Source of the DNA: CAYLLT01 sp964591605
GTDB lineage: Bacteria > Planctomycetota > Phycisphaerae > UBA1845 > PWPN01
Reading direction: 5' to 3'
Assembly (NCBI GenBank): GCA_964591605.1
Contig: CAZQEN010000045.1
Coordinates: forward strand, 1-30,595
DNA length: 30,595 bases
The translations under genes and the position numbers were made by a program. This document shows, piece after piece, positions 23,695 through 30,595 of this stretch. Numbering within the stretch: the stretch's first letter is position 1; each line of letters opens with the position of its first letter. The notes beneath the pieces are model-generated. The model did not search any database and was not told where the DNA came from. It saw only the letters and a program-made list of their open reading frames with translations.

Positions 23695-24650
23695 ATGAGC
23701 CCACGGAGAAGTATCTGGCTCGCAAACGAGGCAAACCCGAAAGAGAAGCGTCGGAGACCGGCAGCCGATGGGGCGAGACCGGCCTTGCCAGCCTGCGCTC
23801 CATCGGCGCCTTGCTCGCCCTCAGCCTCCTGATCGGCGCCGCGGTTTACGGGCTCGAACGCGTCAAGGAGCACGTGTTCGCACGTCCGGAATACAACCCG
23901 GCGTTCCGCGTCGAGCTGGCCGGGCCGCCCCAGTGGGTGGACGCCGAGGAGTGGCACCGCCGCATCCTCGATTGCGTCAGGATCCCCACCGATCAGGAGT
24001 GGCTCGACGAGACGCTCGTGCCTCTCGTCGCGGATCAGATCAACCGCAGCGGATGGGTCTCGAAGCTCCACCGTGTCGAGCAGGGGATGGATGGCGTCAT
24101 CCGCATTGTTGCCGAGTATCGCCGCCCCATTGCCATGGTGCGCGTGAAGTGCGACGTGGGCGAATGCTTTGTGCCGGTCGATCGCCATGGCGTGCGGTTG
24201 CCCGAGGTCTACCGCCAGGTGAGCGACGGTCTGGGCTGGATGCGGATCGTCGGCGTCGAGAGCGACCTGCCGGAGATCGGTGAGCCGTTCCAGGGCGATG
24301 ATGCCGTGGCCGGGATCCGTCTTGCCGCATTGCTCTTCGATCAGGATTTCTCCAGCCGTATCACCGGCATCGATGTGCTGAATTTCCGCGGTCGACGTGA
24401 CAAGCGCGACAATCACATCAAACTGCGCACCCGTGAGGGTGGAATGATCGCCTGGGGTTCCGCCATCGGCGAAGAGATCGAGGAACCGACCGCCCAGGAC
24501 AAGCTCCGCACCATCGCCGTGTACTTCAAGAAGGGATCTCCTCAGGCCCAGGTGGATATCAGCGTGTATCGCAACGGCTGGATCGAACCCGTCGCGGTGG
24601 TGGACCCCGGTATCCGGACCGCCGACGGCGGGCGGGTACGCGTCCGATAA
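23691..24650 (+). CDS. ftsQ: FtsQ/DivIB-like division protein
   Basis: A 319-residue bitopic membrane protein: a charged cytoplasmic N-terminus of about 35 residues, one membrane helix (IGALLALSLLIGAAVYGL, about 37-54) and a large outer domain. The segment with PIAMVRVKCDVGECFVPVD and then RHGVRLPEV matches the conserved FtsQ pattern of a POTRA-type first half and a VD-x-x-G motif. Two cysteines five residues apart (C-x4-C) in that segment are unusual. Overall similarity is weak, so the name relies on this motif, the topology and the position directly after ddl, with an ATGA overlap. FtsQ binds FtsB and FtsL and recruits FtsW-FtsI. No ftsA or ftsZ follows. Confidence 0.78.
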   Translation: MNEPTEKYLARKRGKPEREASETGSRWGETGLASLRSIGALLALSLLIGAAVYGLERVKEHVFARPEYNPAFRVELAGPPQWVDAEEWHRRILDCVRIPTDQEWLDETLVPLVADQINRSGWVSKLHRVEQGMDGVIRIVAEYRRPIAMVRVKCDVGECFVPVDRHGVRLPEVYRQVSDGLGWMRIVGVESDLPEIGEPFQGDDAVAGIRLAALLFDQDFSSRITGIDVLNFRGRRDKRDNHIKLRTREGGMIAWGSAIGEEIEEPTAQDKLRTIAVYFKKGSPQAQVDISVYRNGWIEPVAVVDPGIRTADGGRVRVR

Positions 24651-24776
24651 CCGGTGTCAACGCGCTCCCTCCGCCCAGCCCGAATCGGGCCGCGGGCGAT
24701 CGCGCAAACTACGACAGACATACACCTTACGGCAGCCGTCGTTCCAGGCCCAGGATTCAGGCCGAATCACGACGGG

Positions 24777-24806
24777 TTGGCCGGCCCAGACACCGAATAT
24801 TACAAT
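24777..24806 (+). promoter_or_regulatory. Candidate promoter for the first membrane-protein gene
   Basis: TTGGCC (24777-24782), an 18-base spacer and TACAAT (24801-24806), giving a start near 24813 and a 36-base leader. The -10 box is identical to that before murC. A small GCCCG/CGGGC hairpin (24676-24688) lies after ftsQ. The 198-bp interval holds no gene. Confidence 0.5.
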
Positions 24807-24848
24807 GGACGCGGATTTCCGTTCGGTCGATGGGCTGATGGTCTGTCC

Positions 24849-25685
24849 ATGTTCGATTACCAGGTAACAATCGACGCTTTGACCCAATGGGGCGGCTTTC
24901 TGCGCAATCACGTTCCCGTGGAGCGATGGCCGAACCCCGTCCTGTGGTCGGGTGTGGCCGTGCTGGCGGGCCTGGTGCTCGCTTTCTGGGGCGCACGCCT
25001 GCTCCGCACCATCTACGTCCTCATGTTCATGGTGATGGGCGGGCTGGTGGGTGTGCGTCTCGCCGGCGCGGGACAGGTGGACCTCCTGATCGGCCTGACG
25101 CTGGGGGCCGGCTTGGGGGCGCTGCTGGCGGCAGCTCTCTTTCGCTTCTGGGTCGGTCTGACGACGGGAACCGTGGCCGTTCTGGTGCTCGTGCTGGCGG
25201 GTTCACCCCGACTCAACCAGGAATTCTTGAGCTTCAATGATTTCCGGCAGGGCGTCGGCAGTGGCGATTGGTCCACCAGTCTCAGGCCGCCCGAGCCGCC
25301 GAAGCTGGACTCCTGGGAACAAACCCGCGCCTACGCGGCCGAATTCAAAAACTATCTGCTGAGCCACCGCCAGGATGCCCTCGTTCGCAGCGGGGTGGCG
25401 CTGGGTCTGGTGTGGCTGCTGGGGACTGCGGCGGGATGGCTGCTTCCCCGTGTGACAATGGTTTTTGGGACGTCCGTTTTCGGGATTGTTCTTCTGGGGG
25501 GCGGGGCCGGAGTCCTTCTGAGTACGCGTTGGCCGGCGGTCTGGAACTCGATCATTCAGAATCGTTCCTGGTTTCTGGCGGGCCTGGCCGTACTTTTTCT
25601 CGCCGCACTCTCTTATCAGGCCCGAAATCGCCGGATCCCCACAATTCCGGTGCCGACTGCACCTGCAACACCCCGGCCGGTTTGA
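24849..25685 (+). CDS. Multi-span membrane protein, DUF4203/TM198-like
   Basis: A 278-residue protein with about seven predicted membrane helices: four closely packed near the N-terminus (bases about 24945-25205), a hydrophilic stretch of some 55 residues, then three more. The pairs of helices with small residues and a basic turn, as in FWGARLLRTIYVLMFMVMGG, resemble the DUF4203/TM7S3 type fold, but this is a weak match made by eye. The frame is open upstream to 24654. I chose the ATG at 24849 because the preceding residues look non-coding and a promoter lies there. Function unknown. It is followed 49 bases later by a smaller relative. Confidence 0.7.
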   Translation: MFDYQVTIDALTQWGGFLRNHVPVERWPNPVLWSGVAVLAGLVLAFWGARLLRTIYVLMFMVMGGLVGVRLAGAGQVDLLIGLTLGAGLGALLAAALFRFWVGLTTGTVAVLVLVLAGSPRLNQEFLSFNDFRQGVGSGDWSTSLRPPEPPKLDSWEQTRAYAAEFKNYLLSHRQDALVRSGVALGLVWLLGTAAGWLLPRVTMVFGTSVFGIVLLGGGAGVLLSTRWPAVWNSIIQNRSWFLAGLAVLFLAALSYQARNRRIPTIPVPTAPATPRPV

Positions 25686-25734
25686 CGATGTATGGAGGAC
25701 GGCCAGGCAACCTGCAGCCCGGGGGTCCTGAAAC

Positions 25735-26355
25735 GTGGTGCCCATCGATCTGCCATCTTTAGTCGAAGCTTTGACCACCCAGCCGCTGGGCGTGGGATTG
25801 TTTCTGTCCGGGTCGGGGCTGGCGTTCCTGTTGCTGGGTCACCGCATCTTCCGGTGCCTGGTCGCGGTGAGCTTCGGCGCGATCGGCTATGTGATGGGTT
25901 CCAGCCTTGCGGTATCCGGACCGATGCAGATCGTCGTCGGACTGGTCGGCGGACTGGCCCTCACCGTGCTGAGCATCTTCTTTGTCCGTGGCGCGGTGGC
26001 GGCCCTGACCGGCGGATGGTGCGGTCTGATCACCCTCCAGTTCACCAGTGAACTCGAAGTGACCCCGTTGGTGAGCTTCGCTGTCGCCTTCATCTTCTTC
26101 GTGTCCGCCATCTCGCTGACCTTCATCGTCTACGAGGAGGTCGTTGCCTTCATCACCAGTCTTGAAGGCTCGCTGCTGTGCGTGGGCGCGCTGGTCATCT
26201 TCTTCTCCCGCAGCCCGATGATGTGGTCCCATCTGCGGGAAATGCTGCTGACGAACCCGTTCTTCGGCGCGTTCCTGGTGCTCGTCGGCACCGTGACCGG
26301 TTACTTCTATCAGCTCTCCGACCTGCGACATAAGCGCACCGGGATGAAGGTCTGA
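25735..26355 (+). CDS. Second multi-span membrane protein, related to the preceding one
   Basis: A 206-residue protein with about six membrane helices and a short basic C-terminus (DLRHKRTGMKV). The segment LLLGHRIFRCLVAVSFGAIG has the same helix, basic turn, helix, glycine-rich pattern as the upstream protein, which suggests a tandem duplication. GTG codons at 25735 and 25738 are both possible starts. No enzyme or transporter signature is visible. With the preceding gene it occupies the position where ftsA and ftsZ stand in canonical dcw clusters, but no sequence evidence ties it to division. Confidence 0.7.
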   Translation: MVPIDLPSLVEALTTQPLGVGLFLSGSGLAFLLLGHRIFRCLVAVSFGAIGYVMGSSLAVSGPMQIVVGLVGGLALTVLSIFFVRGAVAALTGGWCGLITLQFTSELEVTPLVSFAVAFIFFVSAISLTFIVYEEVVAFITSLEGSLLCVGALVIFFSRSPMMWSHLREMLLTNPFFGAFLVLVGTVTGYFYQLSDLRHKRTGMKV

Positions 26356-26369
26356 TTCTGCCCCGCGCT

Positions 26370-26414
26370 GGAGCAATGGCTCCTCGACGATGCGGGCAGG
26401 AGCCTGGCGCTCCT
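26370..26414. terminator. Two hairpins downstream of the membrane-protein pair
   Basis: GGAGC/GCTCC (26370-26383) and AGGAGC/GCTCCT (26398-26414) follow the stop at 26355. There is no T run, so they may weaken or process the transcript rather than end it. A -10-like TATCAT follows at 26428-26433, 56 bases before the next gene. Confidence 0.35.
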
Positions 26415-26489
26415 TCCCCTGCCGCGGTATCATCATCTCAGGACCCGACGGACCGGTGATGTGTCGGGCGTCATTCCACGAGGTGAACC

Positions 26490-27278
26490 GTGCCGGGCAG
26501 CAGATTGGGGATCGTTCTCGACAGTTTTCAGCAGCCGGTCAGGGATGCGCTGCGCAGCGCCTCGCGGCTTGACCTGCGCGAGGTCGCGATGCCGGCGACG
26601 TCGCGCGAGGTCGATCCGGCCGAGCTTTCGCGCACCGGCCGGCGCGATCTGATGCATTATGTGTCCAGCCTGGGGCTTCACCTCGCGGCCCTGGGAGGCG
26701 ATCTGGGCGGGACGCGGTTCACCGATTCATCGGCCATCGAGCAGCGTCTCGACAAAACCCGCCAGATCATGGAAATGGCCGCCGAGCTCCGCGTCACCGT
26801 GGTGACCACGCACCTGGGACGCGTGACGGACGATTCGCTCAAGCGGGGGCTCCTTCAGGAGGCCCTAAGGCATCTGGCCGAGGTCGCCGACCGCACCGGC
26901 ACGCGCCTGGCCGTCGAGACCGGCGGCGGCGACCCGCAGACGATCGCCAACCTGCTCAAAGAGATCGGCAGCGTCGGCATCGGCGCCTGCTATGACCCCG
27001 CCTCGCTGCTCATCGACGGCTTCGACCCGCTCGCCGGTGTCAATCCGATGGCTGACCGCATCTTCCTGGCCCACGTGCGTGACGCCGTGTCGGGCTCCGA
27101 GCGGCGCCCCGGCCGTGAGACACGCCTGGGTGAGGGCGAGATCGACCTGCCCGAATACCTGGCCGCCCTCGACCAGGCCGGCTACCGCGACGTCCCGTTC
27201 ATCCGCCGCACCACCGCGGAACGGCCCATCGATGACATCGCCGCCGCCAAAGCCCGTTTGGAGGCATTGACCCGTTGA
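26490..27278 (+). CDS. Sugar phosphate isomerase/epimerase-like TIM-barrel protein
   Basis: A 262-residue cytoplasmic protein of the xylose isomerase-like TIM-barrel superfamily. Conserved strand ends with metal-type residues are visible: VVTTHLG, LAVETGGGDPQTI (Glu), CYDPASLLIDGFDP (Asp), FLAHVRDA (His) and a late GEGEIDLPEYLAALDQAGY. These residues usually bind a divalent metal in sugar epimerases and related enzymes. The substrate cannot be told from sequence, and neighbouring genes give no clue. The start is a GTG with a weak GAGG stretch (26479-26482) upstream. It runs convergently towards hisB, with the palindromic element between their ends. Confidence 0.85.
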   Translation: MPGSRLGIVLDSFQQPVRDALRSASRLDLREVAMPATSREVDPAELSRTGRRDLMHYVSSLGLHLAALGGDLGGTRFTDSSAIEQRLDKTRQIMEMAAELRVTVVTTHLGRVTDDSLKRGLLQEALRHLAEVADRTGTRLAVETGGGDPQTIANLLKEIGSVGIGACYDPASLLIDGFDPLAGVNPMADRIFLAHVRDAVSGSERRPGRETRLGEGEIDLPEYLAALDQAGYRDVPFIRRTTAERPIDDIAAAKARLEALTR

Positions 27279-27286
27279 CTCTCCGC

Positions 27287-27473
27287 GTGGCCCATCCTTT
27301 GCGAAGCAAAGGGTGGGGTCACGATGATGGATTCTGCTGAAAAACCCCCCACTTCAGCATCTTTCAACCGCGATACCAGTACTGGTAACGTGTATGCACG
27401 AGCGGCAAAGGGGACTTTTTAAGCAGAATCCATCATCGAGACCCCACCCCTCGCTGCGCGAGCGATGGGCCAC
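27287..27473. repeat. 187-bp palindromic element between convergent genes
   Basis: The two ends are inverted copies: GTGGCCCATC at 27287-27296 and its complement at 27464-27473. They continue inward through GGGTGGGGTC and GATGATGGATTCTGCT, for about 60 bases each. Each arm has its own small hairpin with different bases but kept pairing (CTTTGC/GCAAAG on the left, CTCGC/GCGAG on the right). The exact centre is a 14-bp perfect palindrome, TACCAGTACTGGTA (27374-27387). A TTTTT (27416-27420) and an AAAAA on the left arm fit use as a two-way terminator between the isomerase gene and hisB. It looks like a pair of inverted REP units (BIME) or a small non-autonomous mobile element. Confidence 0.8.
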
Positions 27474-27477
27474 CCGA

Positions 27478-28110
27478 TCACAGGACGCCCTTGGTGGAGG
27501 GGATGTCGGTTTCGCGCGGGTCGCGCTCGACGGCCATGCGCAGCGCTTTACCGAACGCCTTGAAGATCGCTTCCGCGATGTGGTGATTGTTCGTGCCGCA
27601 GGGCACGATGACGTGGAGGTTCATCTTCGCGTTGTGGGCGACCGCCCGCAGAAACTCCTCGACGAGCTGCACGTCGAACGTGCCGATCTTCGAGCCGCGG
27701 TACTTGACGCGGTAGGCGATGGCCGCCCGGCCGGACAGATCGACCGCGACCTGGGCGAGCGACTCCTCCATCGGCAGCATGAAGAAGCCGTAGCGCCGGA
27801 TGCCGCGCTTGTCGCCGACGGCCTGCGCGATCGCCTCGCCCAGGCAGATACCCACGTCTTCGACCGTGTGGTGATCGTCGACGTGCAGGTCCCCCCTGGC
27901 TTTCACCTTCAGATTGAACAGCCCGTGCCGCCCGATGTGGTGCAGCATGTGATCGAAGAAGCCCACGCCAGTTGACACATCGACGCGACCCGTCCCGTCC
28001 AGATCGAGTTCGAGTTCGATTTGCGTTTCCTTCGTCTCGCGGCGGATGACCGCGCGTCGGGAGGGGCTGTTGCCCCGAGATCCGGGCGGCTTTGCAGGTC
28101 GTCTGGCCAA
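27478..28110 (-). CDS. hisB: Imidazoleglycerol-phosphate dehydratase
   Basis: Cytoplasmic manganese enzyme of histidine synthesis that dehydrates imidazole glycerol phosphate. From the chosen TTG it has 210 residues, near the usual 195-205. Metal-binding motifs are TGVGFFDHMLHHIGRHG, HVDDHHTVEDVG and GTNNHHIAEAIFKAFG, with RRETKETQIELEL at the family N-terminus. No phosphatase domain is fused, unlike in E. coli. The start is uncertain: TTG at 28110 has AGAGGA eight bases upstream and gives the natural length. A GTG at 28146 would overlap the hisC stop, and an ATG at 28221 would run deep into hisC. It is last in the hisD-hisC-hisB order. Confidence 0.92.
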   Translation of the reverse strand: MARRPAKPPGSRGNSPSRRAVIRRETKETQIELELDLDGTGRVDVSTGVGFFDHMLHHIGRHGLFNLKVKARGDLHVDDHHTVEDVGICLGEAIAQAVGDKRGIRRYGFFMLPMEESLAQVAVDLSGRAAIAYRVKYRGSKIGTFDVQLVEEFLRAVAHNAKMNLHVIVPCGTNNHHIAEAIFKAFGKALRMAVERDPRETDIPSTKGVL

Positions 28111-28142
28111 TGAAGGATTCCTCTGACCGCGGCTCGCGCGCT

Positions 28143-29225
28143 TCACGACTTCAGCACTTCGCACAGCGCGGCGAGAAGGGCGTCGTTCTGCTCGGGCGTG
28201 CCGATCGTGATGCGCAGACAATCATCCACGCCCGGATAATTGAAGTATCGGACGAGAATTCGCCGGGCCTTGAGCTGCTCGTAGATCTGCCGTGCCCCCG
28301 GCGGACCCGGCCGGGTCAGCAGGAAGTTCGATTCGCTCGGCAGACACTTCAGGCCGAGCATGTCCAGGGCCGCCTCCAGCCGCCGGCGCTCCTCGATCAC
28401 CCGGGCGCGGGTCTGCGCGCGATACTCCTGGTCGTCCAGGGCCGCCGCCGCCGCCGCGATGGCGATGGCATCGACGTTGTAGCTGTCCTTGACCTTCATG
28501 AGCCCGCCGATGAGATGCCGATGGCCCACCGCAAAACCGAACCGCAGACCGGCCAGGCCATAGCCCTTTGACATCGTTCGCATCACCAGCACGTTCGGCC
28601 GCGCGGTGGCCAGGTGCATGCAGTCTGCCCGGGCGAAGTCCACGTAGGCCTCGTCGATGCACAGCACCCCCTCCAGCCGCTCAGCCAGGCGGTCGAGCTG
28701 CTCAGGCTCCACAAACGTGCCGGTCGGCGAGTTGGGGTTGGCCACATAGGTCACCCGCCCGCGGGCCTTCACCAGCTCGTCGATCGGCAGCTCGTAGGAC
28801 GGCCCGAAGGGCACCTCGCGCATGATCGACGCCTGAATCTGTGCAAGGACCGCATAGAGGGTATAGGTGGGAGCCGGGTAGACCAGGGCCGCCTCCGGCC
28901 CGCTGAACGCCCGCACCGACATGTTCAGCAGGTCGTCCATGCCGTTGCCGCAGATGACGTTCTCGCGGGCCACGCCGAACACCCGGGCCGCCGCGTCGCG
29001 GAAGCGGTTGCCCAGCGGATCCGGGTAGCGCCGGAGCTGGTCGGGCGAGATCCCCGCGATCGCCTCCAGCACCCTGGGCGACGGCGGGTAGGGGTTCTCG
29101 TTCGTGTTCAGCTTGATGACGGCCGGGTCGGTCGGCTGTTCGCCCGGCACGTACCCTTCCATCGCTTCGATGTTCTGTCGGAAGTAGGTCAAGGCGATGC
29201 TCAGTTCCTTGTGTTGAGAGGTCAC
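28143..29225 (-). CDS. hisC: Histidinol-phosphate aminotransferase
   Basis: Cytoplasmic PLP-dependent class I/II aminotransferase that makes histidinol phosphate from imidazole acetol phosphate and glutamate. It has 360 residues, as usual. Signatures are KLNTNENPYPPSP, the RRYPDPLGNRF segment, GNGMDDLLNM, VANPNSPTGTFV, LCIDEAYVDFA and the PLP lysine in TMSKGYGLAGLRFGFA. The C-terminal RITIGTPEQND is conserved. The start overlaps the hisD stop by four bases (ATGA), and hisB follows 32 bases downstream, so the three genes form one operon. Confidence 0.95.
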   Translation of the reverse strand: MTSQHKELSIALTYFRQNIEAMEGYVPGEQPTDPAVIKLNTNENPYPPSPRVLEAIAGISPDQLRRYPDPLGNRFRDAAARVFGVARENVICGNGMDDLLNMSVRAFSGPEAALVYPAPTYTLYAVLAQIQASIMREVPFGPSYELPIDELVKARGRVTYVANPNSPTGTFVEPEQLDRLAERLEGVLCIDEAYVDFARADCMHLATARPNVLVMRTMSKGYGLAGLRFGFAVGHRHLIGGLMKVKDSYNVDAIAIAAAAAALDDQEYRAQTRARVIEERRRLEAALDMLGLKCLPSESNFLLTRPGPPGARQIYEQLKARRILVRYFNYPGVDDCLRITIGTPEQNDALLAALCEVLKS

Positions 29226-30559
29226 GGCAGCTCCCGGCCCGTTCGGATGCTCACCGACCGCGCGTGGGCGTCGAGCCCTTCGGCCATGGCGAGCAGCTCG
29301 ATCGATGACGCATCGTGCGCGAGCCCGCCCGGCGTGTATTCCACGAGGCTGGTGCGCCGCATGAAGCTGGTGCTCGACAGGCCGCTCCAGAAACGCGCCG
29401 TCCCGCCGGTAGGCAGGACGTGGGACGGGCCGGCCACGTAGTCACCCGCGGCCTCCGGTGTGTGATGCCCCAGGAAAATCGTCCCGGCGCAGTCGATCCG
29501 GTCGGCCCACTGCGCGGGTGATGCGGTCTCGATCTGGAGATGCTCGGGCGCGATGTCGCTGGCCAGACGCGCCGCCTCTTCGAGGTCGCGCGTCACCACG
29601 ATCATGCCGTACTGCTCGAGCGAGCGCTGAGTGCCCTCGCGCCGGCTGAGCTGGCCGAGCTGCCGCGCCAGCTCCGCCAGAACATCGTCCGCCAGTTTTC
29701 GCTGATCGGTCAGCAGGATCGAGCAGCCGGGGTCGTGTTCGGCCTGAGCCAGCATGTCAGCCGCGACGCTCGCCGGCCGGGCCGTCGCATCCGCGATGAT
29801 CACCACTTCGCTCGGCCCGGCGAACATGTCGATATCCACCACGCCGAACAGCCAGCGCTTGGCGAGCTGCACGTAGACGCTGCCGGGCCCGACAATCTTC
29901 TCCACGCGCCGGACACGATGCGTTCCGATGGCCAGCGCAGCGATCGCCTGGGCCCCGCCCATGCGGTACACCTCGCTGATCCCCAGTTCGCCCGCCACGG
30001 CCAGGATCGTGGGATGCACGTCCCCTTCGTGACGCGGCGGAGCGACCAGGGCGATGTCCTTCACCCCCGCCACCTGCGCCGGAACCGTACAGTGAATCGC
30101 CGACGAGGGCAGCGGGGCGGCGGCCCCGGGGACGCACACGGCCACCCGCGACAGCGGCCGGTTTCGCACCGACAGCGTCCGCCCGTTGCGGCACAGCGGA
30201 GGCGGCTCGCACGCGAGCAGCGTTTCCTGGAACTTGCGCACGGAACTGATCGCGTGGCGAATCGCCTGCCGCAGGCTGGCCGGGAGCTGTTCGCGGGCTT
30301 TCTCGATCTCCGCGGCGGGTACGCGGATCCGGTCGGGGGGAATCTGCACGTGGTCGAGCCGGGCGGTCAGCTCCGCGACGGCATCGTCTCCACGCGCCCG
30401 AACGTCCTGGATGATCTGGCGCACCGTCTGCGACTCCGCGGAATCGTCCAGGACCAGACGATCCAGCAGGAGGCTCTCCCGGCGGGCGTTGAGGGCCGCC
30501 GTCGCATCCGTCTCCGCGCTTTCGATCATGGGTACCAGGGACATCGGTCGGTCATTCAC
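29222..30559 (-). CDS. hisD: Histidinol dehydrogenase
   Basis: Cytoplasmic zinc- and NAD-dependent enzyme for the last two oxidations of histidine synthesis. From the GTG at 30559 it has 445 residues; an ATG at 30544 is an equally good start, and the frame is open to the window edge. Zinc and catalytic residues are in place: AQAEHDP, APEHLQI with the Glu-His pair, GDYVAGPSHVLPTGGTAR, SFMRRTSLVEY and the late AEGLDAHARSV. The nucleotide-binding segment reads VCVPGAAAPLPSS, while the usual form is closer to VYVPGG-x-A-x-YPSS, a departure worth noting. It heads the minus-strand his group as far as can be seen. Anything upstream lies outside the window. Confidence 0.93.
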   Translation of the reverse strand: MNDRPMSLVPMIESAETDATAALNARRESLLLDRLVLDDSAESQTVRQIIQDVRARGDDAVAELTARLDHVQIPPDRIRVPAAEIEKAREQLPASLRQAIRHAISSVRKFQETLLACEPPPLCRNGRTLSVRNRPLSRVAVCVPGAAAPLPSSAIHCTVPAQVAGVKDIALVAPPRHEGDVHPTILAVAGELGISEVYRMGGAQAIAALAIGTHRVRRVEKIVGPGSVYVQLAKRWLFGVVDIDMFAGPSEVVIIADATARPASVAADMLAQAEHDPGCSILLTDQRKLADDVLAELARQLGQLSRREGTQRSLEQYGMIVVTRDLEEAARLASDIAPEHLQIETASPAQWADRIDCAGTIFLGHHTPEAAGDYVAGPSHVLPTGGTARFWSGLSSTSFMRRTSLVEYTPGGLAHDASSIELLAMAEGLDAHARSVSIRTGRELP

Positions 30560-30595
30560 CCTGCGGTCGGTGCAGTCGAAGACGACCGGTTTATA

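Noticed and set aside
28111..28221. hisB start at 28221
   Set aside because: It would overlap hisC by 79 bases, and the extra residues have no counterpart in the family.

Overview
High-GC, gene-dense bacterial DNA, most probably from a planctomycete or another member of the PVC group. The signs are a division and cell-wall (dcw) cluster that carries ftsL, ftsI, ftsW and ftsQ-like genes but no ftsA or ftsZ, a meso-diaminopimelate-type MurE, a planctomycete-style DUF6941-like protein, and several families of short dispersed palindromic repeats between genes. Two 100-N runs and an exact 55-bp duplication at one of them mark this as a draft scaffold, probably metagenome-derived. The phylum is an inference; no rRNA gene is present.

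Layout. (1) 2-1474: 3' part of an L-lactate permease. (2) 1558-4716: heme genes, a HemD-HemE fusion overlapping a HemY-type protoporphyrinogen oxidase that is interrupted by an assembly gap. (3) 4844-5968: a TPR protein fused to an iron-trafficking (YggX-like) domain carrying four cysteines, then a DUF6941-like protein. (4) 6338-24650: the dcw cluster: mraZ, a 750-nt non-coding stretch, rsmH, a LysM membrane protein, ftsL-like, ftsI, murE, murF, mraY, ftsW, murG, murC, murB, ddl and ftsQ-like. murD is missing from its usual place between mraY and ftsW. (5) 24849-26355: two related multi-span membrane proteins where ftsA and ftsZ would normally lie. (6) 26490-27278: a TIM-barrel sugar isomerase-like protein. 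(7) 27478-30559, minus strand: hisB, hisC and hisD.

The dcw genes together build the cytoplasmic UDP-MurNAc-pentapeptide (MurB, MurC, MurE, MurF, Ddl), load it on lipid (MraY, MurG) and polymerise and crosslink it at the division site (FtsW, FtsI, with FtsL and FtsQ). The heme genes cover uroporphyrinogen III synthesis, its decarboxylation and protoporphyrinogen oxidation. The his genes cover three steps of histidine synthesis.

The most interesting undescribed signal is the mraZ-rsmH interval (6843-7271). It can fold into several strong helices, including an apparent pseudoknot, and ends in a hairpin followed by five T. It matches no RNA family I recognise. Also notable are two domain fusions (HemD-HemE and TPR-YggX), repeat elements that have become the 3' coding ends of ftsW and murE, and a 187-bp palindromic element whose arms keep their hairpins by compensating base changes.
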